From assembly GCA_945868875.1 (NCBI GenBank), contig CAMBMW010000005.1, positions 1 to 37,250 on the forward strand: a DNA stretch of 37,250 bases. Reading direction: 5' to 3'. The stretch is from an uncultured Treponema sp. (GTDB lineage: Bacteria; Spirochaetota; Spirochaetia; Treponematales; Treponemataceae). Under the pieces are notes generated by a model, which was given only the letters and a program-made list of their open reading frames with translations, did no database searches and was not told the origin of the DNA. Numbering within the stretch: the first letter of the stretch is position 1; each line of letters starts with the position of its first letter. Below, piece after piece: positions 27,491 to 35,403 of the stretch. The position numbers were made by a program, and so were the translations under genes.

Positions 27491-28249
27491 ATGAGTGAAG
27501 AGATTATAAAAGTTGAAAATCTGAAGAAAACTTTTAATGATAATTTGGAGATTTTAAAAGGAATTTCCTTTTCTGTTAAAAAAGGTGAGGTTCTTTCGAT
27601 AATTGGACCAAGTGGTTCTGGTAAATCGACATTGTTAAGATGTATTTCTCAACTGGAAGATGTAACAGATGGTACAATTACAATTTGTGGAAAAAAACTG
27701 GTTGAAAACGGTGTTTATGTTGATAAAAAGTTGAAACATGAAATCATTTTAAAAAGTGGACTTGTTTTTCAGAATTTTAATCTTTTTCCGCATTATTCAG
27801 TTTTAAAAAATGTAACAGAACCTCAAATTCAGGTTCTAAAAAGACCAAAAGATGAAGCTGAACAAACTGCAATGGAACTTTTGAAACGAATGGGGCTTGC
27901 TGAAAAGGCACAAAATTATCCGTGTGAATTGAGTGGTGGTCAGCAGCAGCGTGTTTCTATTGCAAGGGCACTGGCTTTAAAACCGGAAGTTTTGCTTTTT
28001 GATGAACCAACTTCAGCTTTGGATCCTGAACTTACTGGTGAAATTCTTGCTGTTATAAAAGAACTTGCCAGCGAAAAAATGACTATGGTTGTTGTAACTC
28101 ATGAAATGGCTTTTGCTCGTGATATTTCGACTGAAATAATTTTTATGGATGGCGGGGTTATTGTAGAGCAAGGTGAACCAAATCAGGTGATAAATAATCC
28201 TCAGACAGAGAGAATGAAAGCGTTTCTTTCTAGATTTGCAGGCAGATGA
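27491..28249 (+). CDS. Amino acid ABC transporter ATP-binding protein
   Basis: Walker A GPSGSGKST, signature ELSGGQQQRVSIARAL, Walker B LLFDEPTSALDPEL. Confidence 0.95.
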   Translation: MSEEIIKVENLKKTFNDNLEILKGISFSVKKGEVLSIIGPSGSGKSTLLRCISQLEDVTDGTITICGKKLVENGVYVDKKLKHEIILKSGLVFQNFNLFPHYSVLKNVTEPQIQVLKRPKDEAEQTAMELLKRMGLAEKAQNYPCELSGGQQQRVSIARALALKPEVLLFDEPTSALDPELTGEILAVIKELASEKMTMVVVTHEMAFARDISTEIIFMDGGVIVEQGEPNQVINNPQTERMKAFLSRFAGR

Positions 28250-28298
28250 TTTTTTATAAGTGAAAATTTTACTGAAAATTGTGATTTAAATTGCGCCA

Positions 28299-28385
28299 AG
28301 GGTGTAGCACCCGCGAAGCGGTCCACCGTAAGCGAGGCGAAGCCGAGTGCGGAGGATGAGCGTTAGCGAAGTGCGAAAGCCGCTT
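28299..28385. repeat. G+C-rich repeat element rich in GNA-type mini-hairpins
   Basis: GGGTGtagCACCC, CCGCGAAGCGG, GGCGAAGCC, GCGTTAGC, GCGAAAGC; outer pairing AAGCGG (28316-28321) with CCGCTT (28380-28385); TTGCGCCA at both sides (28291-28298, 28398-28405). Shorter relative at 2165-2203. Confidence 0.6.
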
Positions 28386-28550
28386 TGGAATGAAAATTTG
28401 CGCCATAATTATAAAAAAAATAAAAATGCGTATTCTGTCTATTGAATAAAAACTTTTTTTACTATAAAATAGTGTTCTAATACTCAAAATTGGGTTTTTT
28501 GTATTTAAATTTGCAAAATTTGGTGCCAAAAAGGTGCCATGGAGGATAAA

Positions 28551-28802
28551 ATGGTCAAAATCAGACTTAAGAAATTTGGTACAAAAAAACGTCCATGCTA
28601 TCGTGTTGTTATTCAGGACTCACGTAAGCCTCGCGACGGTGCTTGTATCGAAGAAATTGGAACTTATCAGCCAATCGCAAAAGAAGATGCTCAGGTTTCA
28701 ATTGATTTGGATAGAGCTAAGTACTGGATTGGTGTTGGTGCACAGCCTACTGACATTGTTAAGAAATTGATTAATGTTCAGTCTGCAAAACAGGCAAAAT
28801 AG
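28551..28802 (+). CDS. rpsP: 30S ribosomal protein S16
   Basis: [48 protein letters not shown] before ATG at 28551. Confidence 0.97.
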   Translation: MVKIRLKKFGTKKRPCYRVVIQDSRKPRDGACIEEIGTYQPIAKEDAQVSIDLDRAKYWIGVGAQPTDIVKKLINVQSAKQAK

Positions 28803-28818
28803 GTGATGGGAGCAGAAA

Positions 28819-29055
28819 ATGGAAAAAGACCTGATTGAATACATCGCAAAATCATTGGTCGATGATCCGTCAGCTGTGACTGTTACTGAAACTGAAGGCG
28901 AGAAAGGGAAAGTGCTTCAACTTAAGGTTGCGGATGGTGATATTGGTAAGGTTATCGGAAAATATGGTAGAATTGCCAAAGCTATGCGTACTGTTTTAAG
29001 TGCTTCGGCTGTGAAAGACGGTAAACGTTACAGTCTTGATATTCTTGATAATTAA
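28819..29055 (+). CDS. khpA: KH-domain RNA-binding protein
   Basis: MEKDLIEYIAKSLVDDPSAVTV...DIGKVIGKYGRIAKAMRTVLSA; rpsP-khpA-rimM order. Confidence 0.93.
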   Translation: MEKDLIEYIAKSLVDDPSAVTVTETEGEKGKVLQLKVADGDIGKVIGKYGRIAKAMRTVLSASAVKDGKRYSLDILDN

Positions 29056-29070
29056 TTTGGAATACTGCTG

Positions 29071-29688
29071 ATGGAAAAAGCACAGTTGGTTGTTGGTTTC
29101 ATTCGAGGTTCTCATGGATATTCGGGTGAATGTAAAGTTGAGAGTGCTTCTGGTGATTATGAACATTTTCTTAATCTGAAGGAAGTGACGCTGAAACATG
29201 GCGAAGTGTGTAGAGAGACTTGTGTTGAGTCGGTTAGTATCGGGCATGCTGTAGCTTATGTGAAGTTTAAAGGAATTAATTCTGATGCGGAGATACAAAA
29301 GTATAACCGTTGGGAAATTTTAGTTCCGAGAAAGTATTGCAAGCCTTTGAAAAAAGACGAGTGGTACATTGAAGATTTGAAAAATTGTTCTCTTGTTTTT
29401 CAGGAGAATGGCGATCCGGCAACGTTGGATGCACCTGCTGTTTATACGGTGGGGACAATTACAGACGTATTGGAAGGCGGAGTTGGTTACTTGCTTGAAG
29501 TTTCGCTCTCCGAGAGTTGCAGTTGTATTAGTGATGATGTGAAGTTTTCTGATAATGCTAAATTTGTTGAAAATGGTGAAAAAAGAACGACTAGAACGGT
29601 TCTTGTGCCTTTTAATGAACAGTTTATTGGAAAAGTTGATGTTAAAAACGGTACAATTCAATTGATGCACCTCTGGATTCTGGAGTAA
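29071..29688 (+). CDS. rimM: Ribosome maturation factor RimM
   Basis: LVVGFIRGSHGYSGECKVES; between khpA and trmD. Confidence 0.9.
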   Translation: MEKAQLVVGFIRGSHGYSGECKVESASGDYEHFLNLKEVTLKHGEVCRETCVESVSIGHAVAYVKFKGINSDAEIQKYNRWEILVPRKYCKPLKKDEWYIEDLKNCSLVFQENGDPATLDAPAVYTVGTITDVLEGGVGYLLEVSLSESCSCISDDVKFSDNAKFVENGEKRTTRTVLVPFNEQFIGKVDVKNGTIQLMHLWILE

Positions 29689-29692
29689 TTCC

Positions 29693-30469
29693 ATGAAATT
29701 TACTGTGCTGACCTTATTTCCTGATATTGTTAAGGCTTTTTTTGAAAACTCAATCATGGCCAAGGCTGTAAAAAAGGAAATTATTGCTTACGATTTGGTG
29801 AACATCAGGGATTTTGCTTATGATAAACACCATTGCTGTGATGACGGAACGTATGGGGGTGGAGCCGGGCAGTTGATGCTTTGCGAACCTCTTGCTAACG
29901 CACTTGATAGTGTAAATGCCAAAAAGAAGTATGTGATTTATGTTACTCCTAGTGGCAAAAAACTTACACAAAAAGTTGCTGAAGAACTAAGTCACAAGGA
30001 CGAACTTGTTTTTATCTGTGGCAGGTACGAAGGTATTGACCAGAGAATTATCGATTCGTATGTGGATCTGGAACTTTCGATTGGGGATTATGTTATGTCT
30101 TCTGGGGAAGTTGCGGCTACAGTTGTGATTGATACTGTTTACCGTTTGGTGGATGGTGTGATTTCACATGAATCTTTGCAAGAAGAAAGTTATTGTGATG
30201 GGCTTTTGGAATATCCGCAGTATACTCATCCTGAAGAATGGAGGGGTATGAAGGTTCCTGCTGTTTTACTAAGCGGAAATCATGAGGAAATTCGAAAGTG
30301 GAGGCTGAAAAAACGGTTGATGAAAACTATGGCTAACAGACCTGATTTGATTTGTGAAGCTAGAGCGAAAGGTCAGCTATCTTTGGAAGCTGAAATGATG
30401 ATTGAGGAAATAACTGAATCTTTTTTTGATAAGCATCTTCCTAAAAAGAAGAAAAAATCAAAAAAATAA
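29693..30469 (+). CDS. trmD: tRNA (guanine-N1)-methyltransferase
   Basis: MKFTVLTLFPDIVKAFF; DDGTYGGGAGQLMLCEPL; FICGRYEGIDQRIIDSYVDLELSIGDYVMSSGE. Confidence 0.97.
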   Translation: MKFTVLTLFPDIVKAFFENSIMAKAVKKEIIAYDLVNIRDFAYDKHHCCDDGTYGGGAGQLMLCEPLANALDSVNAKKKYVIYVTPSGKKLTQKVAEELSHKDELVFICGRYEGIDQRIIDSYVDLELSIGDYVMSSGEVAATVVIDTVYRLVDGVISHESLQEESYCDGLLEYPQYTHPEEWRGMKVPAVLLSGNHEEIRKWRLKKRLMKTMANRPDLICEARAKGQLSLEAEMMIEEITESFFDKHLPKKKKKSKK

Positions 30470-30512
30470 AAGCTAATGTTAAATTGCTTGAATGCTAAAA
30501 TAGGAGATCATT

Positions 30513-30950
30513 ATGGATCTTATTAAAACAATTGAAGAATCACAGAAACGTCCTGGAGCTCAGGATTTTAATGTTGGTGATACTGTAAAAGTTTTTTTCA
30601 AAATTATTGAAGGTAAAACAGAACGTATCCAGATTTTTGAAGGTATTGTTCTTTGTAAAAAAAATGCAGGTGCAAGAAGAACATTTACTGTTCGTAAAAT
30701 TTCTTACGGTGTAGGTGTTGAGCGTGTGTTCCCTTATAACAGTCCACGTATTCAAAAAGTTGAAGTTGTACGTCCTGGTAAAGTACGTCGTGCTAAACTT
30801 TATTACTTACGTGATAAGATTGGTAAGGATGCAAAAGTTAAGACTTTGGTTGGTGCTAAAGTTACTGCTGCTATGCAGGCTAGAAATGCTGCTGCCAATG
30901 CCGCTGCTGCTGCAAAAGAAGCTCCTGCAGAAGAAACTGCTCAGAACTAA
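30513..30950 (+). CDS. rplS: 50S ribosomal protein L19 with Ala-rich C-terminal extension
   Basis: [59 protein letters not shown]; tail [23 protein letters not shown]. Confidence 0.96.
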   Translation: MDLIKTIEESQKRPGAQDFNVGDTVKVFFKIIEGKTERIQIFEGIVLCKKNAGARRTFTVRKISYGVGVERVFPYNSPRIQKVEVVRPGKVRRAKLYYLRDKIGKDAKVKTLVGAKVTAAMQARNAAANAAAAAKEAPAEETAQN

Positions 30951-30978
30951 TTTTTTTATTTCCGTTTTGTGCGGATAT

Positions 30979-31023
30979 ATTGAAAGCCTGGAAAAATCTT
31001 TGTTTTCTGGGTTTTCAATTTTT
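30979..31023 (+). terminator. Intrinsic terminator after rplS
   Basis: TTGAAAGCCTGGAAAA ... TTTTCTGGGTTTTCAA followed by TTTTT. Confidence 0.7.
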
Positions 31024-31069
31024 CAGGTGTGTTTTGCTTCCTTTTTGATTGCATTACATACCTTTTTTT

Positions 31070-32116
31070 ATGCAAACTATTTCTGTTTATTCGGCTCATG
31101 CTGCTCAGGCGAGATTACAAGAGCAAAAAATCGCAGAAGGTTCTCTTGTTAATGTCAGAATTATTTCCTCGAATGGAGAGGGAAAATACACTGGCATAGT
31201 TGCAGGTGCAAGAGTAAATCTCAAATCTGATTCAGTTTTGCAAAACGGTGATGTTTTCAAAGCAAAAATTTCTATAAAAAACAATACAATTTTTTTAAAG
31301 CCGATTCAAAATAATAATTCCATAGAAAATAATAATAAAATTCAGTTAGATAATTTTCCATTAAAGCTTGTTGAAAATGAAGAACTTTTTAGTTTTTTTT
31401 CGAGATTGGGGTTACCGGCTGATAATGTTATGTTAAATATTTTTCAGATGATGAAACAACTCAAAATGAAAATGAATATTCCGTTGTTTTTGAAAATTCA
31501 TAATCTGTCGGTTAGATTTGGTGAAAAACAGAAAAGTGCTTCTGAAATCCTTATGATTTTGCAAAAAAAGGGAATTCCAGTTTCGGTTGAAACTATTTTG
31601 GATTTAATCGGATATTTAGATGGAGAAGAATATTGGGATAAACTGGAAGAAAATAGCAATAAGGAAGGAAATAAAAAAAAGATATTGAATTCACTTAATG
31701 GAAAAAATGGCGGATGGTATGTCTTTCCGTTTTATATTATGGAAAATTATGTGGATTATGTTGCGGATGAAAATATTCAAAAAAAAGAACGAAAAATAGG
31801 GGAAGGAAATATTCGAGTTCTGGTAAATGATTCTGGAAAAGTAGAAATATTAAATTTTTCTTGTTTTTATAAAAATGCTGGAAACTTTGCATCTTTTTTG
31901 TATGATAATGGATATTTAAAAACAGTGCGTGTGAATTTTCAGAATAAACTTGAAAAAAAGGAAGAGGTGATATTATATTTAAAATCGAAACTAAAAAAAT
32001 TGTATCTGCAGGGTAAAACAAAAAATAAAATTGAAGTTCAATGGGCAAATCAAAATGAGTTGTCTGGGTTTTCTTGTGATAATGAAAAGTTTTATTCTAT
32101 AAATAAACGTATTTAA
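31070..32116 (+). CDS. Hypothetical protein, tentatively FliK-like by context
   Basis: Immediately upstream of the FlhB C-terminal-like gene, comparable to ylqG-ylqH of Bacillus as recalled. Likely start ATG 31070 (MQTISVYSAHAAQ). Confidence 0.5.
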   Translation: MQTISVYSAHAAQARLQEQKIAEGSLVNVRIISSNGEGKYTGIVAGARVNLKSDSVLQNGDVFKAKISIKNNTIFLKPIQNNNSIENNNKIQLDNFPLKLVENEELFSFFSRLGLPADNVMLNIFQMMKQLKMKMNIPLFLKIHNLSVRFGEKQKSASEILMILQKKGIPVSVETILDLIGYLDGEEYWDKLEENSNKEGNKKKILNSLNGKNGGWYVFPFYIMENYVDYVADENIQKKERKIGEGNIRVLVNDSGKVEILNFSCFYKNAGNFASFLYDNGYLKTVRVNFQNKLEKKEEVILYLKSKLKKLYLQGKTKNKIEVQWANQNELSGFSCDNEKFYSINKRI

Positions 32117-32135
32117 TACGATTTGCAGGGAGAGA

Positions 32136-32405
32136 ATGAGCAGAATGAAAAAAGCTGTCGCATTAAAGTATCCACCAGGATTTGAAGCTCCAGTTATTGT
32201 TTCCAAGACTTTTGGAAAACAAGCTGAAATGATGATAGAGCAGGCTCAAATGCAGAATGTGAGCGTGGTAGAAAACAGCTTGCTTGTGGATATGCTTGGT
32301 TTGTGTGGTGAAAACAGTATTGTACCAGAGGAGACCTGGGAAGTTTTGGCACAGATATTTTCTGTGATTTTAAAAGAACCGAATTATGCAGAGATTATCA
32401 ACTAG
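32136..32405 (+). CDS. Stand-alone FlhB C-terminal-domain-like protein
   Basis: KKAVALKYPPGFEAPVIVSKTFGKQAEMMIEQAQMQNVSVVENSLLVDML resembles the FlhB/YscU cytoplasmic C-terminal region; no NPTH motif. Confidence 0.85.
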   Translation: MSRMKKAVALKYPPGFEAPVIVSKTFGKQAEMMIEQAQMQNVSVVENSLLVDMLGLCGENSIVPEETWEVLAQIFSVILKEPNYAEIIN

Positions 32406-32751
32406 AAAAATTGGAAATGAAGGTGAAAATATTGCCTGTAAGTTTTTAGTTCAGAATGGATATGAAATAATTGCCCGGAACTGGCGGACAAGAACAGGTG
32501 AAATTGATATAATAGCTCAAAAGTGTGATATAATTGTATTTGTTGAAGTAAAAGCAATAGCACATTGCACGTTTGATATGATAGAAGGAAAAATAAATCA
32601 AAAGAAACAAGAAAGAATTTTAAAAACGTCTAAACGCTTTCTGTTAAATCACCGAGAATATAATGACAAGTTTGTTAGATTTGACGTGATTTTTGTGGAT
32701 ATGGATGGAGTTGAACCTGTTTACCACATTGAAAGTGCGTTTTTAGAATAG
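32386..32751 (+). CDS. yraN: UPF0102 (YraN) endonuclease-like protein
   Basis: RKIGNEGENIACKFLVQNGYEIIARNWRTRTGEIDIIAQKCDIIVFVEVKA. Overlaps the preceding gene by 20 nt. Confidence 0.93.
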   Translation: MQRLSTRKIGNEGENIACKFLVQNGYEIIARNWRTRTGEIDIIAQKCDIIVFVEVKAIAHCTFDMIEGKINQKKQERILKTSKRFLLNHREYNDKFVRFDVIFVDMDGVEPVYHIESAFLE

Positions 32752-32759
32752 GAGTTTCT

Positions 32760-32960
32760 ATGATTTCCGGTTTAAAAGCGAGTGGAACTGCAACAATGGT
32801 GTTGGAAAAAGAGGATGCCAGCGGTTTGTCACCAAAAATTTTGGAATTGCGAAAAAAAATTCAAAATAAGGAGTATCTTGATAATGCAATTCAAAGGATA
32901 GCTCAGGTTATTAGCAATCATTTGATTGAAAATCCAGGGGAATTAAAATTGAGGGATTGA
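32760..32960 (+). CDS. Small protein, possibly FlgM-like anti-sigma factor
   Basis: 66 aa; C-terminal LRKKIQNKEYLDNAIQRIAQVISNHLIE resembles the FlgM C-terminal helix pattern; flagellar-gene context. Confidence 0.45.
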   Translation: MISGLKASGTATMVLEKEDASGLSPKILELRKKIQNKEYLDNAIQRIAQVISNHLIENPGELKLRD

Positions 32961-33029
32961 AAAATTATTTTGTTTTTGTGTAAAATTATTAATTGAAGCT
33001 TTTTTTTGCTTAATTTTGCGAGGATAATA

Positions 33030-33509
33030 ATGGATAAGAAAAAAAAGAAGAATTCAGGGAACTGGAATAATCAGAAGAAAAATCAACAGAATATAGAAAA
33101 TAATAATGCATCTAATCGTTCAAAAGAATTCCGTTTTGATAATTCAAATTATCAGAATCCAGATTATGAAAAACAAAAGCAGAAAGCAATAAATGAAATA
33201 AAATCCCGCGAAATTATTTGTCCAAAGTGTAATATGCCGATTACAGATGTTTCAAGTGCGATGGCAGATAAAGTTACTGGAAAGCCCGTGCATTTTGATT
33301 GTGTTTTAGCTCAGTTGAAACAAAATGAACGTGTTGGAGAAAATGAAAAAATTGCTTACATTGGGCAAGGTCGTTTTGCAGTTTTGTACTATGAAAATCC
33401 TAGAGACCAGAAAAAATTCGTGATTAAAAAAATAATTGAATGGGAAGATCGTGATCAGAAATCTGAATGGCGTGATGAACTTAGTGGCTTATATAGTCAA
33501 GTTAGATAA
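33030..33509 (+). CDS. Hypothetical protein with putative zinc-binding CPKC...HFDC region
   Basis: ATG at 33030 preceded by GAGGAT; IICPKCNMPITDVSSAMADKVTGKPVHFDCVLAQLK. Confidence 0.65.
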   Translation: MDKKKKKNSGNWNNQKKNQQNIENNNASNRSKEFRFDNSNYQNPDYEKQKQKAINEIKSREIICPKCNMPITDVSSAMADKVTGKPVHFDCVLAQLKQNERVGENEKIAYIGQGRFAVLYYENPRDQKKFVIKKIIEWEDRDQKSEWRDELSGLYSQVR

Positions 33510-33543
33510 TTAATAATTTGTATAGTATATAAGATAGTAATAC

Positions 33544-33572
33544 TTGACACAATTTTTGTAAAGTGCTATTCT
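33544..33572 (+). promoter_or_regulatory. Sigma70-type promoter for earP
   Basis: TTGACA (33544-33549), 17-bp spacer, TATTCT (33567-33572); ATG at 33579. Confidence 0.7.
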
Positions 33573-33578
33573 TACGTT

Positions 33579-34730
33579 ATGGAACTTACAATTTTATGCA
33601 AAGTTGTTGATAATTTTGGTGACATTGGTGTTGCCTGGAGAATGTCAAAACGTTTTGTAGAACTTGCAGAAAAAGAAAATCCAAAAAAAATAGAAAAAAT
33701 AAATCTTGTTGTTGACGGTCTTGAGGCTTTTTTCAAAATAGAAAAATTAATTAATCTTAAACAGAGTTTTCAGATAGTAAGAGATGTCTACGTTTATGAT
33801 TGGAATGATTATGATGTTTGTTACAAAAACTTTTCGCAAGAAGATGGTAAAAAACTTTCTTTTATAATTGAATGTTTTCAGTGTGGGCGTCCTGACTGGA
33901 TGGAAAAAATACTTTTTGATGATAAATTGCAAAGAACTGTTCAGATATTAATGATTGATTATTTAACGGCAGAAAAATATGCAGAAGATTTTCATCAACT
34001 TATGTCACTTACAAGAAGTGCAAAAGTGCAAAAAGTGAACTTTATGCCGGGTTTTTCAGACAAAACTGGCGGACTTATTATTGAAGATAAATGGAAAAAA
34101 ATTCCACAAAGAAAATCTGATGGTTCTGTTCTTTTTTTTACTTATCAAAAAAATTGGGATGGAGTGGCAAAAAGTTTTGTTCAAAAAACTGACAGGCAGA
34201 TTCTTGCAGCAAAAGGAGTTGGTTTTGAATCTGTAAAACACTCTTTTGAAAAATTTTTAACAAAGCCAGAGTTTTCATCAAGGTTTGTGCCTCTTGATTT
34301 TTGTAATCAAAGTGAATGGGATAATCTTTTGATGGACTGTTCATTTTTGTTTATTCGTGGAGAAGAATCACTTTCGCGTGCATGTTTAAGTGGAATTCCT
34401 TTTGTGTGGCATGCTTATGTCCAGACTGAAGAATATCAGCTTGTTAAAGTTAAAGCCCTTCTTGAAGTTATGAAAAAATATTTTTCGCAAAATCAGTTTA
34501 AAATAATCGAAAAATTATGGATGCTAATAAATGAGTCAGATTTTCAGACAAATCCAAACTGTGATATGGAAAAGAAAAATCAGGAGATTAATAGATTGTG
34601 CGACATTTTTATTGAAAAAGGCGATGATTTAGCAGTTGGATACAGAAAATTTGCACAAGATTTAAGAAAAAATGGAGACCTGTGTCAGAATATAATGACA
34701 TTTATCAAAAAAAAGTATATAATAGAATGA
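33579..34730 (+). CDS. earP: EF-P arginine rhamnosyltransferase EarP
   Basis: N-terminus LTILCKVVDNFGDIGVAWRMSKRF matches the EarP start; FIRGEESLSRACLSGIPFVWHAY; directly upstream of efp. Confidence 0.9.
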   Translation: MELTILCKVVDNFGDIGVAWRMSKRFVELAEKENPKKIEKINLVVDGLEAFFKIEKLINLKQSFQIVRDVYVYDWNDYDVCYKNFSQEDGKKLSFIIECFQCGRPDWMEKILFDDKLQRTVQILMIDYLTAEKYAEDFHQLMSLTRSAKVQKVNFMPGFSDKTGGLIIEDKWKKIPQRKSDGSVLFFTYQKNWDGVAKSFVQKTDRQILAAKGVGFESVKHSFEKFLTKPEFSSRFVPLDFCNQSEWDNLLMDCSFLFIRGEESLSRACLSGIPFVWHAYVQTEEYQLVKVKALLEVMKKYFSQNQFKIIEKLWMLINESDFQTNPNCDMEKKNQEINRLCDIFIEKGDDLAVGYRKFAQDLRKNGDLCQNIMTFIKKKYIIE

Positions 34731-34744
34731 TAATAATGACTGCT

Positions 34745-34777
34745 AAAATTAGAATGCGTTTTAGGCTTCCTAATTTT
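34745..34777 (+). terminator. Hairpin between earP and efp (terminator or attenuator)
   Basis: AAAATTAG (34745-34752) and CTAATTTT (34770-34777), partly extended inward; T-rich run follows shortly after. Confidence 0.45.
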
Positions 34778-34806
34778 AAGAAATATTTTTTTTAGAGGTT
34801 TAAATT

Positions 34807-35373
34807 ATGTTAATGACATCTCAGTTGAAAGTTGGAACTGCTTTCATGTATGAAGGAAATGCACTTATTGTTCAGAAAATGTTGGGACAACGTTCAGGTC
34901 GTGCAGGTATGGTAACTAGTTTCCGTGTAAAAAATCTTGTAACAAACTCTACAATGGATCTTGGCATTGATGCTGGTGAAAAGTTTGATGAAGTAGATTT
35001 GGATAGTCACACAACAAAACTTTCTTATATCGATGGTGACACTTTTGTATTCATGGATCAGGATACTTATGAACAGTTTGAATTGGCAAAAGATGATCTT
35101 GGTGATTATGCAGGATATATTACTCCAGATGATGATTTGGAAATCAGCCTTACTTTCTATGAAGGAAAACCTGTAGGTATTGATTTGCCTGTTCGTGTAA
35201 CACGTACTGTTACATACTGTGAGCCTGGTGTAAAGGGTGATACTTCGGGAAAATCGTTAAAGCCAGCTACATTGGATACTGGAATTGAAGTTCGTGTTCC
35301 ACTTTTCATAAATACAGATGATAAGATTGTTATTGATACAAGAGATGGTTCATTCTTGGAACGTGCAAAATAA
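34807..35373 (+). CDS. efp: Translation elongation factor P
   Basis: TSQLKVGTAFMYEGNALIVQKMLGQRSGRAGMVTSFRVKNL; C-terminal YCEPGVKGDTSGKSLKPATLDTGIEVRVPLFINTDDKIVIDTRDGSFLERAK. Confidence 0.95.
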   Translation: MLMTSQLKVGTAFMYEGNALIVQKMLGQRSGRAGMVTSFRVKNLVTNSTMDLGIDAGEKFDEVDLDSHTTKLSYIDGDTFVFMDQDTYEQFELAKDDLGDYAGYITPDDDLEISLTFYEGKPVGIDLPVRVTRTVTYCEPGVKGDTSGKSLKPATLDTGIEVRVPLFINTDDKIVIDTRDGSFLERAK

Positions 35374-35403
35374 TAATTTTTTTTAAAAATCATTAAAGAT
35401 TTT

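Noticed and set aside
28269-28529. Minus-strand 86-aa ORF across the rpsP upstream region
   Set aside because: It reads through the G+C-rich repeat (peptide HPPHSASPRLRWTASRVLHPW is the translated repeat) and has no SD or family similarity; artefact of the repeat.
30715-31152. 145-aa + strand ORF overlapping rplS in another frame
   Set aside because: Starts inside rplS and crosses its terminator; low-complexity Leu/Val-rich frame-shifted peptide.
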